Shown: piece by piece, positions 6,269 to 10,611 of the stretch
Layout: every line of letters begins with the position of its first letter
Position numbering within the stretch: position 1 is the stretch's first letter
DNA from: JBBDRV01 sp040905285
GTDB taxonomy: Bacteria > Bacteroidota > Rhodothermia > Balneolales > Balneolaceae
Direction of reading: 5' to 3'
Assembly (NCBI GenBank): GCA_040905285.1
Contig: JBBDRV010000047.1
Span: 1 to 10,611 of the forward strand
Length of the DNA stretch: 10,611 nucleotides
The notes under the pieces: model-generated
Database searches by the model: none
The model's input: the letters and a program-made list of their open reading frames with translations, nothing else
Told to the model about the DNA's origin: nothing
Translations under genes and position numbers: made by a program

Positions 6269-8044
6269 CTACTGAGACAACAACAAACTTCTGTTGTCAC
6301 TAATTCTGGCATTATCTTTTAACTGCTCCAGCCAGACAGTATTGAAGACCATATTTTTCTGCTGTTCCAGCCCTTCGCGTATTTGCCGCTGTTCCCGGGC
6401 ATCCATATCAGCCGGATCAGCCATCGTCACCTCGTCAATGTCCAGCAAGAACGCGGCATTGTTGCCTTCAAGTATACCGGATCTTTCCCCTTCACCCAGG
6501 CCGAAGACAGTGCCGATTATACCAGGTTCACGTCCGGCTCCGGAAATTGAGTTTCCCCCAAAGCGGATATTACGTGCTGTTTGAACTTCACGACCGGCTG
6601 AGGAAGCCAATTCCTCCAGTGAACTGTCACCCTGGAACTGGTCCCGTGCTTTTTGGACAGCGGCCTCCCTGCGTTTCCGGTCGGAGAGAACGTTTTCAAT
6701 CTGTGAACGCACCTCCTCCAGCGGCCGGGGACCGGCCGGGAGTACGTCCGTCATACGGACGACCAGAAATTGATCCTGCAGCTCGATCGCATCGGAAATC
6801 TGACCGCTATCCATTCTTTCCAGTTCATTTACCAAGGGCCGGGCTTCACCAATACCGGGTACCACCGGAACTCCGCTGGATGCACGGCCTGTTTGAACTT
6901 CGTAGTTTTGCGCCTCCGCTTCCTCTTCAAATCCGTCTTCACCGGCGAAAAAACTGAATTCCCCTGCTTCCTCGGCCAGCCGGTCAACGGTCGCTATCGG
7001 ATCCGCCGTCACCCGGTAGGATAAAACGGCAAATTTGATCTCCCCGTCTCTCTGATCCACTTTCTTGAATATATGCGGATCTCCGTTGATCATGTACAGG
7101 TCGCTCACTTCCCCGACCTCCAGGTCAATAACGGGGCTGTATTCATCCCGCATGTCATCAATACCCACAAAACTGTCGCTAAAAGGTACAGCCGACTGGT
7201 ACTGCTGCAGAAATTCCTGATGGTTTTCCGTCTCCCAGAACTGATCCCTCAATCTTTCCACATCCTGCTGCGTCCGAAGGGTATCCTCCGGTGTAGGTGT
7301 TTTATCAAAAGCAACATACTGGAACCTGTATGATTCATTGCGGTGGAAATCATCCCGGTTATTCTCGTAATAGTCCCTGATTTCCCCATCAGTTACGTCG
7401 ATTTCATTATCGTCGATTTCACTGTAGGGGAGCCTGATAAAGCGAATATCAGCAAAACTGTTATCCTTTACGTAGGCTTTTTCAATTTCCTGCCGGCTCA
7501 CCCTCAGACTGGATGTAATAAAATTGGACAATTTTTGCTGCTGGCGATTTTGCCGCAACTGCTGCTCAATCATTACCCAGATGTCCTGATTTTCAGGAGC
7601 TTCAATAGCGGCCTGCAGGGCAACCTTGTCTATCCTTCCTTCTTCATCCTGAAACTGCTGGCGGATAAAAGGATCCGGATTGTCCCCGGTTATCATATTC
7701 ACCAATTCCTCATCCGTGACGACAATGCCCAGCTCATCCATCTTCTGTGAAATCAGGCGTTCCGAAACAAGATCCTCCCACGCCTGCTCTTCAAAATTTG
7801 AGCGCATGTCTGAAGACATCGGAGCATTGGACCGTTCGTTGTACTGATCCACATAGTAACTCACCCTGTTGTTGTACTCCTCCACAGAGATATTGTCCCC
7901 ATTCACCGATCCCAGACTGGACGGGCCTCCCGCCATCGCATCAAAAACCTGTGTATCCTGTAATACCCATAAAATTCCAAATGAAAAAATCAGGACCCAC
8001 AAAATGACAGGGGTACTGTTCCTCATTTTTGCCATTGCACCCAT
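6269..8044 (-). CDS. PpiD-like periplasmic foldase with a degenerate parvulin domain
   Basis: This 591-residue inner-membrane-anchored protein has the PpiD/SurA plan, family chaperones for proteins leaving the Sec translocon. A short N-terminus (MGAMAKMRN) precedes one membrane segment (about 12-29); the rest should be periplasmic. A SurA-N-like helical domain follows (about 45-225): VNGDNISVEEYNNR (47-60), then a long helical stretch with FIRQQFQDEEGRIDKVALQAAI (about 126-147). Residues about 238-332 fit a parvulin fold by their ends (FQYVAFDK; GEVSDLYMINGDPHIFKKVDQ, 311-331). The usual HIL start and the GGDLG-type catalytic segment are not recognisable, so peptidyl-prolyl isomerase activity is doubtful. 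A related beta/helix segment (about 336-450) and a helical C-terminus follow. I see no cysteine. E. coli PpiD is 623 residues. The gene stands alone, with a 292-base spacer upstream and its own terminator. Confidence 0.82.
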   Translation of the reverse strand: MGAMAKMRNSTPVILWVLIFSFGILWVLQDTQVFDAMAGGPSSLGSVNGDNISVEEYNNRVSYYVDQYNERSNAPMSSDMRSNFEEQAWEDLVSERLISQKMDELGIVVTDEELVNMITGDNPDPFIRQQFQDEEGRIDKVALQAAIEAPENQDIWVMIEQQLRQNRQQQKLSNFITSSLRVSRQEIEKAYVKDNSFADIRFIRLPYSEIDDNEIDVTDGEIRDYYENNRDDFHRNESYRFQYVAFDKTPTPEDTLRTQQDVERLRDQFWETENHQEFLQQYQSAVPFSDSFVGIDDMRDEYSPVIDLEVGEVSDLYMINGDPHIFKKVDQRDGEIKFAVLSYRVTADPIATVDRLAEEAGEFSFFAGEDGFEEEAEAQNYEVQTGRASSGVPVVPGIGEARPLVNELERMDSGQISDAIELQDQFLVVRMTDVLPAGPRPLEEVRSQIENVLSDRKRREAAVQKARDQFQGDSSLEELASSAGREVQTARNIRFGGNSISGAGREPGIIGTVFGLGEGERSGILEGNNAAFLLDIDEVTMADPADMDAREQRQIREGLEQQKNMVFNTVWLEQLKDNARISDNRSLLLSQ

Positions 8045-8336
8045 ACGCGTAACCTCTTCTGAAATCTTTGATTTATATCAATAAGCAGTATTTCATTTTC
8101 TCCCGAACGAAACACCAGCGTGTATTTGCGATTGCAGGGCCGGGATTCGTCATCAGGAGAAACAGGATAACAATCCGAAAAAACAGTTATGCCCCGATTT
8201 TGGATCCGGGTTCGTCCGTCCCGCCTGCTTTCTGCAACTGACCGGTAAACCTGAATTATTCAAGCTTGGAATATACGGCAACATGCTGCGAAGAGCAATG
8301 AATGCCTGTTTATAACGGAGAAAGACCGGCTTCATT
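8045..8336. other. 292-base spacer between mlaD and the ppiD-like gene
   Basis: I find no convincing gene here. It must hold the ppiD promoter and the end of the mla transcript, but I see no clear example of either. A weak CCCG/CGGG hairpin (complement of about 8196-8214) is followed on the minus strand by a T6 run about eight bases later, a poor terminator at best. An imperfect palindrome, ATTCAAGCTTGGAAT, lies at 8258-8272. A 60-codon minus-strand frame (8153-8335) has no family features. Confidence 0.5.
8053..8058 (-). promoter_or_regulatory. Ribosome binding site of the ppiD-like gene
   Basis: The minus strand reads AAGAGG (8058 down to 8053), eight bases before the ATG at 8044. This spacing supports the first Met of MGAMAKM over the in-frame Met codons at residues 4 and 7. 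Confidence 0.55.
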
Positions 8337-9263
8337 TTAAAAAACTTCTATCAGGTTCATGTGCCGGAGATACCTGCCGGGATTTTCATTAATCTCTTTT
8401 ATCAGGTTACGGAGTTCGATAGACAGGCTGTCGGCATTTTGATAAAGTGATGGATCATTCACCATCCTGCCGATCGTTCCCTCCCCTTCATTGACCTTGT
8501 ACAGAATCTGGTTCAGCTGATCGACTGTACTGTCCAGCTCCCTGCTGACTTTTTTTAATTCCGAGGATGACTCTTCAAGATTGGTCATCAGGCTGTCTAT
8601 CCGCGGCCTGTTATCAGTGGACATGGTATCCAGCTGCGCCATCGTCCTGCCTGCGGATGATATTGCATCGCTGAGTTCCTGCTGCCGTGCTGCAAGGGTC
8701 CGGCTGATCGCAGCAGTCGCCGTCTCAATGTGACGGATGGACCGGCCAATGGACTGGCGGCTGTCATCGTCGAGCGTATTGTTCAGCTGGTTCAAAAACT
8801 GATTCAGTTCGCTGAACGACTCAACGGCACTATCCCCTATCTCGTGGCCTCTTTCTCCCAGACCTTCCAGTACGGAATCCGTATACACACCCTCAATTTC
8901 GCCCCCGAATGCCACACCCGTACCGGATGTTCCCCGCTCAATAACAATAGTTTTTCCATCAAAGACACCCAAAGAAGTAAGTTGTGCCCGGGAATCTTCG
9001 GGTATGTCCATATCTGCCTCGATGGACATAACCACCCTGACATGGCCCTCCGGCATGAGCTCTATATTTTTTACCGATCCGATTTTCACCCCGTTCATAT
9101 AAACCAGGTTTCCGGAACTGAGTCCGTCAACCCGTTCAAATGTGGTTACCACCTCATGAGTTTGCCGGAAAACGGGGATATCACTCATATAGCGAAACCC
9201 GATATATGCCGCAAAAACCGCCAGAATAACAGTAAGGCCTATTTTTAACTCATTGCTCATCAC
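8337..9263 (-). CDS. mlaD: MCE-domain lipid transport protein MlaD
   Basis: This 308-residue inner-membrane-anchored protein supplies the periplasmic lipid-binding ring of the MlaEFD phospholipid transporter. One membrane segment (about 8-24) is followed by the MCE domain (about 36-112): the VDGLSSGNLVYMNGVKIGSV stretch (45-64) is the core, and VRVVMSIEADMDIPEDSRAQL (75-95) and GKTIVIERG (103-111) complete it. A long helical, coiled-coil-prone region (about 145-258), rich in Ser, Asp, Glu and Gln, follows; it then reads NEGEGTIGRMVNDPSLY (258-274), a turn common in FCB MCE proteins, and ends at NPGRYLR (294-300). E. coli MlaD is about 180 residues, so the long helical tail is the FCB-type form. 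Two adjacent ATG codons (9263 and 9260) could start it. It lies 101 bases after mlaF. Confidence 0.92.
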   Translation of the reverse strand: MMSNELKIGLTVILAVFAAYIGFRYMSDIPVFRQTHEVVTTFERVDGLSSGNLVYMNGVKIGSVKNIELMPEGHVRVVMSIEADMDIPEDSRAQLTSLGVFDGKTIVIERGTSGTGVAFGGEIEGVYTDSVLEGLGERGHEIGDSAVESFSELNQFLNQLNNTLDDDSRQSIGRSIRHIETATAAISRTLAARQQELSDAISSAGRTMAQLDTMSTDNRPRIDSLMTNLEESSSELKKVSRELDSTVDQLNQILYKVNEGEGTIGRMVNDPSLYQNADSLSIELRNLIKEINENPGRYLRHMNLIEVF

Positions 9264-9327
9264 TTTTCTCTGTACATTTTTTAACCGTTACCGGAATAAT
9301 GATCTTTTCAGCAGCCGCGTTCTTTTG

Positions 9328-9355
9328 ATGCACATTTATCATAATGCACATTCAT
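9328..9355. repeat. 12-bp direct repeat between mlaF and mlaD
   Basis: ATGCACATTTAT (9328-9339) and ATGCACATTCAT (9344-9355) match at 11 of 12 bases with a 16-bp period. They fill part of the 101-base gap. It may be a small protein-binding or RNA element or a chance duplication; nothing else supports a role. Confidence 0.6.
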
Positions 9356-9364
9356 GGCCATATT

Positions 9365-10105
9365 TTATTTCCTGATCTGGTATTCGCTGGCAGTCACAAA
9401 ATCCATTAACTGTTTGTGGTCGCTTTTTTTCAACTCCTCGGTTGTTCCATGCCAACTTAGTTTTTTCTCATCCAGAAAAGCAACTTTATCAGCCACTTCC
9501 AGCACACTGTGCATGTCGTGTGTAACAACAATGGAGGTAATATTAAGAGCATCAGACATAGCCGTGATCAATTTGTTGATCTCTTCGGAAGTCTGGGGAT
9601 CAAGACCGGATGTCGGTTCATCATACATCATATACGCCGGCCTCAGAATGGTTGCCCGGGCCAGTCCGACCCGTTTTCTCATCCCTCCCGATAGTTCCGC
9701 CGTCCCTTTCCCGGCCGCCGCCTCCAAACCGACAAGTGAAAGAGCTTCATACACCGTCCGGTAAATTTCCTTTTCCGACTTGTCGGTAAAATACCGAAGG
9801 GGAAAGGCTACATTTTCAAACGTATTGATTGAATCAAACAGGGCGGAACCCTGGAATAAAACACCAAAGCGCTGCCTCATTTTTCTCAAATTCACATATT
9901 CCTGCCGATGGATATTTTCTCCATCTATCAGGACCTCACCGGTATCCGGATATAACAACGCGTTTATATGCTTCATCAGGACGGATTTGCCACACCCCGA
10001 CCGGCCGATTATGGCCACAGTCTCCCCCTCTTCAATATTGAACGAGACATCCTCCCAAACCAGAAGATCATCAAACCGTTTTGTTAAATTCCTGATTTCA
10101 ATCAT
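9365..10105 (-). CDS. mlaF: Phospholipid transporter ATPase MlaF
   Basis: This 246-residue cytoplasmic ABC ATPase powers the MlaE permease. Every nucleotide-binding motif is present: Walker A GRSGCGKS (34-41), Q-loop Gln85 in LFQGSALFDSINTFENV (83-99, typical of the Mla/MKL branch), signature LSGGM (138-142), Walker B MMYDEP (159-164) with catalytic Glu163, D-loop SGLD (166-169) and switch His196 in THDM. I start it at MIEIRNLTKRF (ATG at 10105), ten bases after the mlaE stop. The frame stays open to 10246, but those 47 extra residues would overlap mlaE and are Cys/Trp/Arg-rich with no family match. Length fits E. coli MlaF (about 270). No clear Shine-Dalgarno site is visible. mlaD follows on the same strand. 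Confidence 0.95.
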   Translation of the reverse strand: MIEIRNLTKRFDDLLVWEDVSFNIEEGETVAIIGRSGCGKSVLMKHINALLYPDTGEVLIDGENIHRQEYVNLRKMRQRFGVLFQGSALFDSINTFENVAFPLRYFTDKSEKEIYRTVYEALSLVGLEAAAGKGTAELSGGMRKRVGLARATILRPAYMMYDEPTSGLDPQTSEEINKLITAMSDALNITSIVVTHDMHSVLEVADKVAFLDEKKLSWHGTTEELKKSDHKQLMDFVTASEYQIRK

Positions 10106-10115
10106 ATGCGTATTT

Positions 10116-10611
10116 TTACAGAAGCAGGATGGCCAGTAAAAAATCTGCCAGCAAAACGTACATACAGCCCAGTACCGTCGCCTGGGTTGTGCTTTTACCG
10201 ACACCTTCCGCTCCACCCGTGGCGTAATATCCCTTATAACAGGCAACCGAGGTAATCACAAAACCGAATACGAATGATTTGACAAACCCGAATAACACAT
10301 TCCAGGGCAGAAAGAACATCTTTGCTCCCTTTATGAATTCGGCAGCCGGCACCGCCGAAGCTAACGTACCGGCAACAATACCACCCCCTATGCCGAAAAT
10401 GCTCGCCACAATGTAAAGCACCGGAAACATGAAAAGCCCCGACAGGACACGGGGAACCACCAGATAGGAAACAGAGTTAAACCCCATCGATTCCAGCGCA
10501 TCCACCTGTTCGCTGACTTTCATTGTTCCGAGTTCTGTTGCAATTCTTGCCCCGACTTTACCTGCCAGTACCAGACTGGAAATAACGGCAGCCAGTTCAA
10601 TAAGGATGGAT
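10116..10611 (-). CDS. mlaE: Phospholipid transporter permease MlaE, N-terminus cut off by the right edge
   Basis: This is the C-terminal part of an MlaE-family integral membrane permease, the channel subunit of MlaEFD. The frame runs without a stop to the right edge, so the Met at 10523 is internal. Upstream of it the frame reads LAGKVGARIATELGTM, and then KVSEQVDALESMGFN follows; together these are the diagnostic MlaE coupling-helix region, which contacts the ATPase. Several hydrophobic membrane segments follow, ending in TQATVLGCMYVLLADFLLAILLL just before the stop. About 165 residues are visible; the family is usually about 245-265, so roughly 80-100 residues lie beyond the window. mlaF starts ten bases after the stop, giving the order mlaE-mlaF-mlaD. 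No mlaA, mlaB or mlaC is seen here. Confidence 0.94.
   Translation of the reverse strand, partial: SILIELAAVISSLVLAGKVGARIATELGTMKVSEQVDALESMGFNSVSYLVVPRVLSGLFMFPVLYIVASIFGIGGGIVAGTLASAVPAAEFIKGAKMFFLPWNVLFGFVKSFVFGFVITSVACYKGYYATGGAEGVGKSTTQATVLGCMYVLLADFLLAILLL

Noticed and set aside
6251..8058. Inverted 11-bp repeat AAGAGGTTACG flanking the ppiD-like gene (6251-6261 and complement at 8048-8058)
   Set aside because: An 11-base match is expected several times by chance in a window this size. No transposase, target duplication or composition change supports a mobile unit.
8153..8335. 60-codon minus-strand frame starting just after the mlaD stop
   Set aside because: No recognisable domain, no ribosome site and atypical composition; better read as spacer.
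8730..9248. 172-codon plus-strand frame opposite mlaD
   Set aside because: Antisense shadow of the well-supported MCE-domain gene, with no recognisable protein features.
9308..9361. 17-codon minus-strand frame (starting MAMNVHYDK) between mlaF and mlaD
   Set aside because: Very short, without a ribosome site or family resemblance; its sequence is mostly the direct repeat.
10106..10246. 47-residue N-terminal extension of MlaF
   Set aside because: It overlaps mlaE out of frame and is Cys/Trp/Arg-rich with no ABC-ATPase features; the start at 10105 gives the normal length.

Overview
The window looks like ordinary chromosomal housekeeping DNA from a diderm (two-membrane) bacterium of the Bacteroidota/FCB superphylum. 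Balneolota or Rhodothermota are my best guess. The reasons are an LptD of the long FCB type, a PpiD-like foldase, a MlaE-MlaF-MlaD cluster, acidic serine/asparagine-rich secreted domains, weak or absent Shine-Dalgarno sites before several genes, and a TTG-N19-TTAATTTG element resembling the Bacteroidota promoter. The placement is inference; there is no rRNA or marker I can align. I see no phage, IS element, CRISPR array or defence island.

Layout. The left edge holds the 3' part of a tRNA-Lys(UUU), followed by an intrinsic terminator. A plus-strand unit (278-4333) then encodes a DivIC/FtsB-type division protein, a ROK-family (glucokinase-like) sugar kinase and LptD, with gaps of 49 and 11 bases. 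Everything after that is on the minus strand, reading right to left: mlaE (cut by the right edge), mlaF, mlaD, a 292-base spacer, a ppiD-like gene with its own terminator, and ribD-ribE. ribE and lptD converge with only six bases between their stop codons.

How the genes fit together. Much of the window serves the cell envelope. LptD inserts lipopolysaccharide into the outer membrane, the PpiD-like protein helps proteins fold in the periplasm, MlaEFD moves phospholipids between the membranes, and the DivIC/FtsB protein acts in septation. ribD and ribE encode the pyrimidine deaminase/reductase and riboflavin synthase steps of riboflavin synthesis; the other rib genes are not here.

I did not find an undescribed multi-gene system. 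The points most worth a second look are a ROK kinase that has lost all three zinc-binding cysteines, a ten-guanine tract inside lptD, a PpiD-like protein whose parvulin domain looks catalytically dead, the two-cysteine pattern of LptD, and a Gly/Pro-rich tail on riboflavin synthase made by a GC-rich repeat at the convergent gene ends.
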